Positions 20,010 to 30,378 of a stretch of 64,000 nucleotides of DNA are shown in pieces (within the stretch, counting starts at the first letter, position 1; each line of letters begins with the position of its first letter). The DNA comes from Acinetobacter defluvii (GTDB lineage Bacteria; Pseudomonadota; Gammaproteobacteria; Pseudomonadales; Moraxellaceae). The stretch is taken from assembly GCF_001704615.3 (NCBI RefSeq), contig NZ_CP029397.2, forward strand, positions 310,001 to 374,000. Direction: 5' to 3'. The notes under the pieces were generated by a model. It was given only the letters and a program-made list of their open reading frames with translations, did not search any database and had not been told where the DNA came from. A program made the position numbers and the translations under genes.

Positions 20010-20761
20010 AATATCTCTCTACGTTAATGGATGAAAAATTTCATGCTGAAATTGTTATTCACATGAACCGATGTAACTACCATAAGATGGAATAGACTGA
20101 TTAAGCTGTAGTTTAGCTGTAAGTTATTCCGCCTTTTGGTTAAGCTAAATTGCACTGCGTAAACAAAATGTACAAAGCTGTAAATAGCAGAGAAGTATTG
20201 AATTGAATACAAATAAATAAGCGGACAATTTTTGTTTTTAAAACCTTAGAAACTAAAAATCCTCCATAAAGGAGGATTTTTAGTCTTATAAAATAAGAAA
20301 AATAAAAGAAAACTTACAGCGCATGAATTTGGTTAACTAAATTCTGTCGCATAGAATATAGCAACTTGCGTGCGATGAATAGTCTTTAAAATACGGATCA
20401 AAGTTAAGCAAATAATGAGAACTGACAAATTTAAGTCATTTTTGGCGCAATAAGAAAATGTATTTTACATATATATTATAAAAATATAATTGATTTAACG
20501 ATATTTTTTTATAAAACTCTATTTTAAAAGTTATTGTTATTTAACAAAATTTTGTTGTAATCTGACCAAAAAAAGCACATTAATAAAAAAATCAATTGCA
20601 TACTAAATATACAGTTTCATCATTTAACTTTACATAAAGACGGCATATTTTTAGTTATGTGACAATCATGTTGCTAAAAAGTGTTTATTTTTTAAACGAA
20701 TTAAAAATAGCAAAATAATCAATTATGATAAGTTTTTACCAATAAAAAGTGAGTATAAATC
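20010..20761. other. 752-bp intergenic region with orphan terminator
   Basis: This region separates the glycine-zipper gene (minus) from the dodecin gene (plus). It is very AT-rich. The only strong element is a perfect hairpin at 20252–20284 with no annotated gene leading into it. Open frames here lack coding character. It may encode a small RNA. Confidence 0.5.
20252..20284. terminator. Orphan perfect-stem bidirectional terminator
   Basis: ACTAAAAATCCTCC and GGAGGATTTTTAGT form a perfect 14-bp stem around ATAAA, with A and T tracts in both arms. Neither flanking gene is transcribed toward it. Confidence 0.8.
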
Positions 20762-20962
20762 ATGGCAATAGCAAAAGTTGTTGAAGTAAACTCAAGCAGT
20801 AATAAAAGTTTTGAAGATGCTATTCAAACAGGTATCCAAAAAGTCACTGAAACTGTAAAAAATGTCCAAGGGGCTTGGATCAACGAACAAAAAGTCATCG
20901 TAAGAGAGGATAAAATTACTGAATATCGTGTGAATTTAAAAGTAAGTTTCTTGGTTGAATAA
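20762..20962 (+). CDS. Dodecin family flavin-binding protein
   Basis: A 66-residue protein of the dodecin family, which assembles into hollow dodecamers that store flavins (or CoA) in the cytosol. The expected pattern is present: VVEVNSSSNKSFEDAIQTGI, then the strand with the central Trp (VQGAWINEQKVIV) that stacks on the isoalloxazine ring, and a last strand EYRVNLKVSFLVE. Length is typical. GTGAG lies upstream of the ATG. It is monocistronic, with a terminator at 20995–21020. Confidence 0.9.
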   Translation: MAIAKVVEVNSSSNKSFEDAIQTGIQKVTETVKNVQGAWINEQKVIVREDKITEYRVNLKVSFLVE

Positions 20963-20994
20963 TCGAATCAATGTCAAAAATGATCTTGAGTGCC

Positions 20995-21020
20995 AAGCCC
21001 ACAATGCTGTGGGCTTTTTT
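20995..21020 (+). terminator. Terminator after the dodecin gene
   Basis: AAGCCCACA–atgc–TGTGGGCTT is followed by T residues, 33 bp after the stop. It may also serve the convergent DsbA-family gene. Confidence 0.88.
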
Positions 21021-21037
21021 GATTATAGACGGTTAGA

Positions 21038-21742
21038 TTATTTTTGATCGACTATTTCACAACTGTCCTCATTGCAAATATCGCTTTGTGAGTTTTCGAG
21101 CTCTTGGTTTGACGTCGTGGATAATGCTTGTTCGAGTACTTGTATAAAAACCTCACGTGGTTGTGCACCAGCAAGGGCAATACGTTGATCAAATACAAAG
21201 AAAGGTACACCTGTGACTTTGAGCTGTTCACGCGCAACTTCTTGGTCAAATTTGACAAAGTCTGCAAATTCATCTGAGTTCAATACATCATCGACTTCAA
21301 CAGGATTTAAGCCAATTCGTGAAGCGACATCCTCAATCGTTTCCCGCTCACCAATTGGTAAACCTTGTGTCATATAGCTATAGAAAAAAGCTTCTTTGGC
21401 TTCTGAACCAAGTCCTTTGCTTTGCGCAAGGTGAATAATACGATGTGCATTAAACGTATTTCCTGAATTGGCATTTTCCCAATTAAACTCGATACCTTCC
21501 TCTTTTGCCATCGCTGCAATATTGCGTTGCATGTCTTCGACTTCAGCCAATGTACGACCATACTTTTGTGCAAGGCGCTCAGAGTTAGAAATTTCTTGAC
21601 GAATTGGAGCTTCAGGATCGAGTTCAAAACTATGCCAATGAATTTCAAGTTCGATCTCGGCTTGTTGTGCTGCGGCTTCTAAGCGTTTTTTACCGATATA
21701 ACAAAATGGGCAAACGACATCTGACCAAATATCTACACGCAT
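21038..21742 (-). CDS. DsbA family oxidoreductase, FrnE-like
   Basis: A 234-residue thioredoxin-fold protein with the FrnE/DsbA-like layout. The active-site CPFC lies in WSDVVCPFCYIGKKRLE at residues ~6–22, and the cis-Pro loop is VTGVPFFVFDQRIALAGAQP near residue 175. There is no signal peptide, so it is cytosolic like other FrnE proteins, which are 2-hydroxychromene-2-carboxylate isomerase relatives. The C-terminal tail carries two extra cysteines (DICNEDSCEIV), a possible second redox pair. It is monocistronic. Confidence 0.88.
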   Translation of the reverse strand: MRVDIWSDVVCPFCYIGKKRLEAAAQQAEIELEIHWHSFELDPEAPIRQEISNSERLAQKYGRTLAEVEDMQRNIAAMAKEEGIEFNWENANSGNTFNAHRIIHLAQSKGLGSEAKEAFFYSYMTQGLPIGERETIEDVASRIGLNPVEVDDVLNSDEFADFVKFDQEVAREQLKVTGVPFFVFDQRIALAGAQPREVFIQVLEQALSTTSNQELENSQSDICNEDSCEIVDQK

Positions 21743-21939
21743 GGGGATTCCTTAAATGGCTTAATTAAGTAAGAGGGTAGCCTCATCGTTTCAGGATTTA
21801 AAGCTTTTTTAGTGAGAGATATTGACGGAATTGGGATTGAGTACTGATTTATCTATTTTATCTATAAATGTGCATGAAAATTATACAGTTTATAAAATTT
21901 AGGTTAATCTAATGATTATTCCTTATGAAAGAGAGATTT

Positions 21940-22689
21940 ATGCGTCGGATCATGAGCATTGTTGTTGTGGTTATTTTAGCGATTGTTGCTTATTTGGGTT
22001 ATCAGCATTATCAGTTGAAACAGAGTGAGGCACAACGGCAAATGTTTGATGTGGTCATGACTGAAAAAATGCAGACTTTATATGATGTTGCGCAAGATTG
22101 GTCGAAGCCTGTCACGATGGATGTGCATGATGCACGTTTAAGTGGGGATTATCAGGTTTTGTCTGAGTTTATTTTAAATTATTGGCTAAATAATATTGAA
22201 ACTCGTAATACGTATTTAAGGGATTTGGAAGCTGCAAAATGGAATCACGTTTTAGATGTGAATCGTTTAGATGCTGATCGTAAGCAGAAGTTCGTTGAAA
22301 CTGAGCAAATGTTACAAACGGTGCGTCGGATCATGACACAGTATCAACGTCAAAATCTGGCAGATAAGCAAGATGCTTTGGCAAAAGTGAAGACTTTAGA
22401 CATTGATCATATGTTGCAACAACCTTTACAGGAAAAATTAGAGAAAAATCTAAAGTTAGATCAGGAAAGCGCTTTGATTGTGGTGGAGTTGCAAATTTTA
22501 GATAAGACGGAACAGATGTTTGTGTTATTGAAAGAGAATGATTGGCATAAGGAAAATGGGCAAATCATGTTCCAAAAGGATGCTCAAGTGAAGCAGTTTA
22601 ATGCTTTGTATCAGGATGTTTTAAAGTTAAATAAAGAGATTGAGCAGAAGAAAAAACAGAATGCTGAAGAGATTGAAGGGGAGTTTTGA
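21940..22689 (+). CDS. Membrane-anchored protein of unknown function
   Basis: A 249-residue protein with a single N-terminal membrane segment (IMSIVVVVILAIVAYLGY) followed by a long, charged, almost entirely helical domain rich in Q, K, E and D. Two in-frame ATGs exist at 21925 and 21940; the second has GAGAG at good spacing and is preferred. It probably faces the periplasm as a type II anchored helical protein. No catalytic motif is recognisable. A terminator follows at 22700–22726. Confidence 0.6.
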   Translation: MRRIMSIVVVVILAIVAYLGYQHYQLKQSEAQRQMFDVVMTEKMQTLYDVAQDWSKPVTMDVHDARLSGDYQVLSEFILNYWLNNIETRNTYLRDLEAAKWNHVLDVNRLDADRKQKFVETEQMLQTVRRIMTQYQRQNLADKQDALAKVKTLDIDHMLQQPLQEKLEKNLKLDQESALIVVELQILDKTEQMFVLLKENDWHKENGQIMFQKDAQVKQFNALYQDVLKLNKEIEQKKKQNAEEIEGEF

Positions 22690-22699
22690 GATAAATTTT

Positions 22700-22726
22700 A
22701 AGCCAATCGATTGATTGGCTTTTTTG
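22700..22726 (+). terminator. Terminator after the membrane-anchored gene
   Basis: AAGCCAATC–gatt–GATTGGCTT followed by T residues. It separates the gene from the HipA-like locus. Confidence 0.88.
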
Positions 22727-22851
22727 TTTAATTTGGAGAAATAGTAAAATTATGTTAATAATCAAAATTAGAATGAAATTTTATTTATAACGACAAACTG
22801 TGTCGTAAACTACTTCTTTTTTTAACTTTAAAAAATTAATCTAGAGGGATC

Positions 22852-23805
22852 ATGCAGGAAGATGTTGAGATTAAATATGCAATATATGATATTTCTGAAT
22901 TTGATTCAGATTCTTTGGAGCAATTGGGTACTAAGAGTAAATTCTGGTATGTAAATCAGGATGATGAGTATTTATTTAAAAGTGTTACGTCAAGTACAGG
23001 TGAACGGTTAGGTGAAGATTGGGCGGAAAAAATAGCTTGTGAACTTGCTGAACTATTAAGCCTACCACATGCCCACTATGAATTAGCTATTTATAAAGGG
23101 GTACGCGGTGTTATCACAAAAAACTTCATCAATAAGAATTTAGCACAACGCTCTGAGTCACTTACAACAGGAAATGAGTTACTACAGGAACATATTTTAC
23201 AATTAGGCGTAGAGAACCCTAATATTCAATATATAGAGCATGTTTATAAAGTAATGAATGATAAAATTGAGAGAAAGCCTTTAGGTTTTTCAAGTTTATC
23301 GAATATTAAAACTGCGAGTGATTTTTTTGTAGGGTATCTAATGTTTGATGCACTAATTTCTAACCAAGACAGGCATAATGAAAATTGGGGAATGATTATG
23401 ACTTCAAAAGGTGATACTCATTTGGCTCCAAGTTATGATCATGGTGCTGGTTTTGCTAGAAATGAGAGTGATGAAACTAGAAAACTGAGACTTGAAAGTA
23501 GAGATAAAGGACAACTAGTAACAAATTATGTAAGAAAGGCTAAATCACAATTTCAAGACCCATTAACGGGCAAGCGGCTAAAGTTACTTGAAGCTTTTAG
23601 GCAATATGCTTTAATAGAGAAGAAGGCTGCTTTAACTTGGTTAGATAAATTGCAATCAATCGATTCTGATCAAATAAGGGGTATTATTGATAAAATACCT
23701 GATCAATTAATGTCAGATATTGCAAAGAGATTCACATTGGAATTAATCATTTGTAATAAAGAGAATTTATTACAATTGAATAAAGAGTTTAGTAAAGATG
23801 TTTAG
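22852..23805 (+). CDS. HipA-like Ser/Thr kinase lacking the N-terminal subdomain
   Basis: A 317-residue protein with the catalytic core of the HipA kinase superfamily. A likely ATP-binding Lys lies in DEYLFKSVTSSTGE (about residues 39–52). Residues EDWAEKIACELAELLSLPHA match the HipA helix that follows. The catalytic loop is SNQDRHNENWGMI (Asp and Asn intact), and the metal-binding Asp is in LAPSYDHGAGF. The ~100-residue Couple_hipA subdomain that starts canonical HipA is absent. A good ribosome-binding site, AGAGGGA, precedes the ATG. No HipB-like antitoxin lies upstream. The next gene, 12 bp downstream, may supply the missing subdomain. The locus looks AT-richer than its neighbours, suggesting acquisition. 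Target unknown. Confidence 0.8.
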   Translation: MQEDVEIKYAIYDISEFDSDSLEQLGTKSKFWYVNQDDEYLFKSVTSSTGERLGEDWAEKIACELAELLSLPHAHYELAIYKGVRGVITKNFINKNLAQRSESLTTGNELLQEHILQLGVENPNIQYIEHVYKVMNDKIERKPLGFSSLSNIKTASDFFVGYLMFDALISNQDRHNENWGMIMTSKGDTHLAPSYDHGAGFARNESDETRKLRLESRDKGQLVTNYVRKAKSQFQDPLTGKRLKLLEAFRQYALIEKKAALTWLDKLQSIDSDQIRGIIDKIPDQLMSDIAKRFTLELIICNKENLLQLNKEFSKDV

Positions 23806-23817
23806 GGTGAAAATGTC

Positions 23818-24543
23818 ATGATGAAAAGTGTTTTCGTACTTTGGCAGGATACAGCAGATACAAGAATGTGGTATCCAGTTGCTAAGTTGACTCAAAAATC
23901 TGAACTTGAATATATCTTTAATTACACTAAAGGCGCTGAACATAAAAATTTTACTTATTTCCCTAGCATGGAAAATAAGGAGAAACAATATAAGTCAGAG
24001 AAGTTATTCACTTTTTTCAAAAATAGATTGATCCCAGAGAGTAGACCCGAACATGATAGTATGTTCGAGTGGTCTGGTTTGTCTCCTGATTCTAAAGACT
24101 ATCTAGAGTTATTAGCTATTTCTGGTGGTGAAAAAAAGACTGATCATTTTCGTATCGTTGATATTCCTAAAAAGCATAATAATTATTATTGTGTAAAATT
24201 TTTTATTAGTAGTATTAATTATCTAACAGTAGATGAAAAGGAGTCTTTAAAGCTAATTTGTGCAGGAGATGAATTAAATTATCAATTTGATAATTCTAAT
24301 GGTGTAGATTCCGATGCTACGATTCTACTTAAAGATCAGAAAGTTAAGGTAGGTTATTTACCACATTATTTATGTCGTGATTTAAAAAAATTGTTGTCCT
24401 TTGATAATAATCAAACCGTTGAGTTTTCAGTAGTCAAAGTGAATCATGATGCACCTTCTCAATTTCGAATCTTGTGTGAAATGAAAACTTTATGGCCTGA
24501 AGGCTTTGAACCTTTTCATGATGATGGTTTTACCGTGATTTAA
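23818..24543 (+). CDS. HipA N-subdomain-like protein fused to a HIRAN-like domain
   Basis: A 241-residue protein. Residues ~3–115 read like a HipA N-terminal (Couple_hipA/HipS-like) subdomain: FVLWQDTADTRMWYPVAKL, YIFNYTKGAE, then LFTFFKNRLIPESRP and YLELLAISGGEKKTD, in the same order as the FY, FFxNLLPE and LLxxxGxD blocks of HipA. Residues ~145–235 resemble a HIRAN domain, with the DATILLKDQKVKVGYLPHYL signature; HIRAN domains bind DNA ends or stalled forks in helicase-associated proteins. It starts 12 bp after the kinase stop, surely in the same transcript, and ends at a strong shared terminator. Domain calls are by eye and need profile confirmation. Confidence 0.65.
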   Translation: MMKSVFVLWQDTADTRMWYPVAKLTQKSELEYIFNYTKGAEHKNFTYFPSMENKEKQYKSEKLFTFFKNRLIPESRPEHDSMFEWSGLSPDSKDYLELLAISGGEKKTDHFRIVDIPKKHNNYYCVKFFISSINYLTVDEKESLKLICAGDELNYQFDNSNGVDSDATILLKDQKVKVGYLPHYLCRDLKKLLSFDNNQTVEFSVVKVNHDAPSQFRILCEMKTLWPEGFEPFHDDGFTVI

Positions 24544-24544
24544 A

Positions 24545-24571
24545 AAACCCCGCACTCAGCGGGGTTTCTTT
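24545..24571. terminator. Bidirectional terminator between the HIRAN gene and fadA
   Basis: AAACCCCGC–actca–GCGGGGTTT with flanking A and T runs separates two convergent genes. Confidence 0.9.
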
Positions 24572-24594
24572 ATATCTCAGTATTTAATTAAGAA

Positions 24595-25767
<1,173 letters not shown>

Positions 25768-25779
25768 TCACGTTGCTCC

Positions 25780-27933
25780 TTAACCGTAGAATTTTTTGTT
25801 GTTAGCAGCCATGTCACGCAACATTTGTGGCGCTTCATAAGCCTTACCTAAGTGTGCATATTTGTCGCAAAGCGCAACATATTCAGCAACACCAGTTTGG
25901 TCGATGTAACGGCATGGACCACCACGGAATGGAGGGAAACCTACACCCATGATCATTGCCATATCTGCTTCAGAAGCAGTAGATACGATGTTGTCTTCTA
26001 AGCAACGAACAGTTTCGTTACAGAAAGCAAGCATCATACGGTCAATGATTTCTTGAGCATCAAACTCGTGTTTTGCAGTTGTCGCCATAGATGCAACAAG
26101 CTCGTACGCAGTTGGATCAACTACTTTGGCTTTTTTACCTTTACGATCTAACTCATATTTGTAGAAACCAACGTCATTTTTTTGACCAAGACGTTTGTTT
26201 TCATACATGATATCGATCGCACCTTTGAAGTCTGGCTTCATACGGTCAGGGAAACCTTCTGCCATCACTTCTGCGCCGTGTACACCTGTGTCGATACCAA
26301 CCACATCGATGAGGTATGCAGGACCCATTGGCCAGCCGAATTTTTCCATCACTTTATCCACTTGCTGGAAGTCTGCACCGTCTTTCAAAAGAAGGTCAAA
26401 CGCACCGAAGTAAGGGAACAAGACACGGTTTACAAGGAAGCCTGGGCAGTCATTCACTACGATTGGTGTTTTACCCATTTTTTGCGCTAAAACAACAGTG
26501 GTTGCGATTGCTTCTTCAGAAGTCTTCTCACCACGGATGACTTCTACAAGTGGCATCATGTGCACTGGGTTAAAGAAGTGCATACCGACGAAGTTTTCAG
26601 GACGAGCCAATGCATTTGCAAGACGCGTAATTGAAATCGTCGACGTGTTAGATGCAATGATCGTGTTATCACGTACTTTGCTTTCAGTATCTTTCAATAC
26701 AGCTTCTTTGATTTTTGGATTTTCAGTGACTGCCTCAATCACGATGTCCACTTCTTTAAACTCATCATAGCTTAAAGTTGGACGGATACGTGCAAGCGTT
26801 TCACCCATTTTTGCAGGGGTCATCTTTTTACGTTCAACTTGTTTAGTCAACAATTTGTTCGCTTCAGACATACCTAATGCAAGTTGTGGGTTACCGATGT
26901 CTTTCATGATGATTGGTGTGCCTTTGCTCGCCGCTTGGTAAGCAATACCGCCACCCATGATACCAGCACCTAGAACAGCCGCTTGGTTTACAGGATGCGC
27001 ACCTTTTTCATGTTTTTTCGATGCTTTTTTCACAACTTGGTCATTGATGAATAAACCAATCAATGCACCTGCTTGTGGCGTTACCGCAGCTTTAGCAAAT
27101 GCTTCAGCTTCAGCTTTTAACGCTTCATCACGTTTTTGGCTGACACCTGCTTGAAGTGAATCAAGGAGAAGTTTCGGCGCAGGGTATTGAGCAGGATTTG
27201 CTTTCGCAAGAACCACACCTTTAGATGAGTTAAACGCCATCATTTGTTCAAGCATGTCAAGTTTAACAGGCTCTAATTTTTCTTGACGTTTTGCTTTCCA
27301 GTCTAAACGACCAGAGATTGCTTGTTTTACAAGGTCAATCGCAGCTTCTTGTAGTTTATCGGCAGCAACAACCGCGTCTACAGCACCATCTTTGAGTGCA
27401 GCCTCAGGACGTTTGTTCGCAGATGTTGCAATCCACTCAACCGCATTGTCGATACCGATCACACGACTTAAACGGACTGTACCACCGAAACCAGGAATGA
27501 TCCCGAGTTTAACTTCAGGTAAGCCTACAGTTGCAGCTTCAGACATGACACGGTAGTCACACACGAGGCACATTTCAAAACCACCGCCTAATGCGATGCC
27601 ATTGATTGCAGCAACTTTAGGAATTTCTAAATCTTCAAAAGCATTGAAAATGTCGTGTACAGGCATTGCCCAATCGACAATCGCTTGTTCGCCTTGTGCA
27701 AAGTTTTCACCAAACTCAGTGATGTCTGCACCGACGATAAATGTAGATTTGCCACTTGTTACGATTAAGCCTTTTATTTCGCTGTTATTTTTTACAGCTT
27801 CGATAGCAGCTTTAAAGTCTTCAAGCGTTGCACGGTTGAATTTGTTAACCGACTCACCTTGTAAGTCAAAGCGGAATTCTGCAATTCCGTCCGAAAGCAT
27901 TTGGACGGTAATGGCATTGCCAGCGTGGATCAT
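25780..27933 (-). CDS. fadB: Fatty oxidation complex alpha subunit FadB
   Basis: A 717-residue multifunctional enzyme. The N-terminal crotonase domain (enoyl-CoA hydratase) contains [11 protein letters not shown] and the oxyanion-hole region [16 protein letters not shown]. The central NAD-binding Rossmann motif [17 protein letters not shown] and [17 protein letters not shown] belong to 3-hydroxyacyl-CoA dehydrogenase, and the C-terminal domain has the repeated 3HCDH helices. With FadA it carries out aerobic beta-oxidation in the cytosol. A strong AAGGAG lies before the ATG, with a complementary CTCC just upstream of it. Confidence 0.98.
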   Translation of the reverse strand: MIHAGNAITVQMLSDGIAEFRFDLQGESVNKFNRATLEDFKAAIEAVKNNSEIKGLIVTSGKSTFIVGADITEFGENFAQGEQAIVDWAMPVHDIFNAFEDLEIPKVAAINGIALGGGFEMCLVCDYRVMSEAATVGLPEVKLGIIPGFGGTVRLSRVIGIDNAVEWIATSANKRPEAALKDGAVDAVVAADKLQEAAIDLVKQAISGRLDWKAKRQEKLEPVKLDMLEQMMAFNSSKGVVLAKANPAQYPAPKLLLDSLQAGVSQKRDEALKAEAEAFAKAAVTPQAGALIGLFINDQVVKKASKKHEKGAHPVNQAAVLGAGIMGGGIAYQAASKGTPIIMKDIGNPQLALGMSEANKLLTKQVERKKMTPAKMGETLARIRPTLSYDEFKEVDIVIEAVTENPKIKEAVLKDTESKVRDNTIIASNTSTISITRLANALARPENFVGMHFFNPVHMMPLVEVIRGEKTSEEAIATTVVLAQKMGKTPIVVNDCPGFLVNRVLFPYFGAFDLLLKDGADFQQVDKVMEKFGWPMGPAYLIDVVGIDTGVHGAEVMAEGFPDRMKPDFKGAIDIMYENKRLGQKNDVGFYKYELDRKGKKAKVVDPTAYELVASMATTAKHEFDAQEIIDRMMLAFCNETVRCLEDNIVSTASEADMAMIMGVGFPPFRGGPCRYIDQTGVAEYVALCDKYAHLGKAYEAPQMLRDMAANNKKFYG

Positions 27934-28542
27934 GCCCTGATCTCCTTTTTTTGGAGGACTTCTAAGTTGATGTTTTGAAGTGCATGTGTATTTTTTCTAC
28001 ACACATTTCGACTTCTCTAATCTTACGATAACTATATCCAAAAATAACCTAACAAGTTGTATCAAGCCGTGACGCAAGGGTCATGAATTTTTTTATAATG
28101 TGCTATAAGTAATGCATGCCTAGAGTAAAAGCGGATGGGGTTTTTACAATTTAAGACTTTGTTTTTAATTGATATTTATTTTATTTTTTGAGCGGAGTTT
28201 AATCATTTTTGTAACTTTGTATTGTACTTATTGCAGTGGTAAACTGGTCATTTAGGTCAATACAGGCAACAAAAAATATTACCAAGAGATAACAGTGTAC
28301 TACATCATATGTAACCTAAATTATTTCTGATAAATTTTGATCCTTAAAATTATTCTGTATTGTTAGCTTTAATTGTTTAATATTAATCATATTTTCTTAC
28401 TGATAAATCTCTTTTTATGAGAAAATAACTGAATTTTAATGTTTTAGTTTTGCTAGAATTTATATACCTTGAGTTTAATATTTTGAACTCCTGTCTTGGT
28501 TTATAATGAAAGACTCCCCTGAATATTTGAAAAGAGTACCTT
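27934..28542. other. 609-bp divergent promoter region fadB / lpxO
   Basis: This AT-rich region must hold divergent promoters for fadBA (minus) and the LpxO-type gene (plus). I see a small TGTGTA/TACACA inverted repeat at 27985–28003 in the fadB leader, but no convincing operator for a known fatty-acid regulator and no coding ORF. Confidence 0.5.
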
Positions 28543-29460
28543 ATGATTAAATGGATCATATTGGCGATTTTTGTGATTTCAGCGCTATATATTCAAAATC
28601 GCGGAACAGTGCGTCATTCGTTTTATCGGCAATTTTTTGACCATTCTACGCTGCTCGCACCAATTAACTTTCTAATGTATATGTTTTCGAAAGTACCGAA
28701 TCAACCCTATATCGACACCCAATATTTTCAAGATTTGAAAGTATTAGATGAAAATTGGGAAATGATTCGAGATGAAGCACAAGCCCTGTATGCTCAAGGT
28801 GGTATTAAGGCTTCAAGTAGCTATGATGATCTAGGTTTTAACTCATTTTTTAAAACAGGTTGGAAGCGTTTTTATCTGAAATGGTATGACTCAGCACATC
28901 CATCTGCGTCAGAACTCTGCCCTAAAACTACAGCATTATTGAAAACATTACCCACTATTAAAGCCGCTATGTTTACGGAACTGGCACCAGACAGTCGTTT
29001 AGTACGTCATCGTGATCCATATGCAGGCTCATTGCGTTACCATTTAGGTTTAATGACTCCAAACGATGATCGTTGTTTTATTGATGTAGATGGTCAAAAG
29101 TATTCATGGCGTGATGGTGAAAGTGTAGTATTTGATGAAACTTATATTCATTATGCTGAAAATAAAACCGATCAAAATCGTATCATTTTCTTTGCAGATG
29201 TTGAGCGACCATTAACTGCAGGTTGGATGGAAGCTTTTAATCATTGGTTTGGCAAAAAAGTCATGACTGCGGCAAGCTCACCTAATGAAGCAGGTGATCA
29301 AACTGGTGGCTTAAACAAAGTCTTTGGTTATGTTTATCAAGTTCGAATTAAAGCCAAAGCATTGAAAAAAACGAATCGCTCACTGTACTACTTTCTAAAA
29401 TGGTTTCTGATGTTAGGACTATTCTTCCTCATTTTTATTCGACCTTATGTTTTTGACTAA
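28543..29460 (+). CDS. lpxO: LpxO-type aspartyl/asparaginyl beta-hydroxylase (lipid A hydroxylase)
   Basis: A 305-residue Fe(II)/2-oxoglutarate dioxygenase of the aspartyl beta-hydroxylase family with a membrane segment at each end (residues ~3–18 and ~283–301), as in LpxO. The first iron ligand His is in VRHRDPYAGSLRYHLGL, the second in ETYIHYAENKTDQNRIIFF, and WRDGESVVFDE lies between. LpxO adds a 2-hydroxyl to a lipid A secondary acyl chain at the cytoplasmic face of the inner membrane, which can lower sensitivity to antimicrobial peptides. It is monocistronic, with a terminator at 29478–29502. Confidence 0.85.
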   Translation: MIKWIILAIFVISALYIQNRGTVRHSFYRQFFDHSTLLAPINFLMYMFSKVPNQPYIDTQYFQDLKVLDENWEMIRDEAQALYAQGGIKASSSYDDLGFNSFFKTGWKRFYLKWYDSAHPSASELCPKTTALLKTLPTIKAAMFTELAPDSRLVRHRDPYAGSLRYHLGLMTPNDDRCFIDVDGQKYSWRDGESVVFDETYIHYAENKTDQNRIIFFADVERPLTAGWMEAFNHWFGKKVMTAASSPNEAGDQTGGLNKVFGYVYQVRIKAKALKKTNRSLYYFLKWFLMLGLFFLIFIRPYVFD

Positions 29461-29477
29461 ATTCATTTTTATGATTG

Positions 29478-29502
29478 AAACGCCTGTCAAGGCGTTTTTT
29501 TA
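29478..29502 (+). terminator. Terminator after lpxO
   Basis: AACGCCT–gtca–AGGCGTT followed by a T run, about 18 bp after the stop. Confidence 0.85.
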
Positions 29503-29602
29503 TGAATGGCGGATTCAACATAAATGAATAACAATTATCAACTTGAGTGAGCATGTAAAACTGCTAAATTTTTAAGACAAAGCAATAAGATGGAATCTCT
29601 AG

Positions 29603-30226
29603 ATGTTTAAAAATTTAGCCTCTGAAGTCATGGGAACAAGTGATATTGGAGTCATTGTTGAACCACATGAGTTTAATAAAACCGATATTGATGATTATAT
29701 TTTTCATGAAGACAATGAAAAAATTTTCTTTGTGATCAAAAGTAAAACGGATGAATATTGTTTTACCAATGTTGCGTTTATGCATTTAGATGGTAAAAGT
29801 GCTATGAGCAAAAAACGCATGCTATATCGTTATTTATATAAACATCATCCGATCAAAAATGTATTGCTTGAAACGGCGGGCACAGTTGATTTGGATGCAG
29901 AAATCAAATTTCAATTGGGTGAGCAAACTTTCTCGATTGATATTGATAAAAAACAAATCGAAAAAATTCGTGATTTGTATAAGGCTTTATTTACAATTGG
30001 TGAAACCTGTCGAGAGATCAATCGTAAGCGTAATATCTTGCTGCAAAGCAACGAAAATGTGCAGAAAATGTTTAATCTACGTGAGCTGAGTGAACAGGTG
30101 ATTTTAAATTTACCAGAAATTATCAATCAGACCTCACACCAAGTTGAAGAGTATGCGAATCAACGTATTAAAGAAATTGAAAATTACGATTTCTCTGAAA
30201 TTTTTGAGCGTTATTTAAAGAATTAA
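29603..30226 (+). CDS. Bacterial PH-domain protein (YvbH-like)
   Basis: A 207-residue soluble protein. Residues ~1–130 resemble the bacterial pleckstrin-homology fold of the YvbH/DUF1696 family: DNEKIFFVIKSKTDEYCFTN, then VAFMHLDGKSAMSKKRMLYRY and the long amphipathic helix KKQIEKIRDLYKAL. The C-terminal ~70 residues are helical and charged and may oligomerise. No membrane segment is present. Function in this family is not defined. Its own terminator at 30250–30271 makes it monocistronic. Confidence 0.65.
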   Translation: MFKNLASEVMGTSDIGVIVEPHEFNKTDIDDYIFHEDNEKIFFVIKSKTDEYCFTNVAFMHLDGKSAMSKKRMLYRYLYKHHPIKNVLLETAGTVDLDAEIKFQLGEQTFSIDIDKKQIEKIRDLYKALFTIGETCREINRKRNILLQSNENVQKMFNLRELSEQVILNLPEIINQTSHQVEEYANQRIKEIENYDFSEIFERYLKN

Positions 30227-30249
30227 GTCTTCAAGAGCATGTGATTAAG

Positions 30250-30271
30250 ATGCCCGAAAGGGCATTTTTTT
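30250..30271 (+). terminator. Terminator after the YvbH-like gene
   Basis: ATGCCC–GAAA–GGGCAT with a GNRA-type tetraloop, followed by seven T. Confidence 0.9.
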
Positions 30272-30378
30272 CTATTTTAAACAATGTAGGTGAATTGAAA
30301 TAAATCCATGAAAATATTAAGGGATTTGGCTAGAATAGCAGTACTAAATATTTGATGATGCGAATAGAGCAAAACAAC

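Noticed and set aside
20024..20212. 62-codon frame in the 752-bp gap
   Set aside because: Aromatic-rich, AT-driven composition, overlapping the next gene's leader, with no ribosome-binding site.
22690..22851. HipB-like antitoxin upstream of the HipA-like kinase
   Set aside because: The 160 bp hold only a terminator and a short leader; no HTH ORF is present in any frame.
28228..28262. FadR-like operator (AACTGGTC...) between fadB and lpxO
   Set aside because: Only one half-site matches; the second half does not follow at the right spacing.
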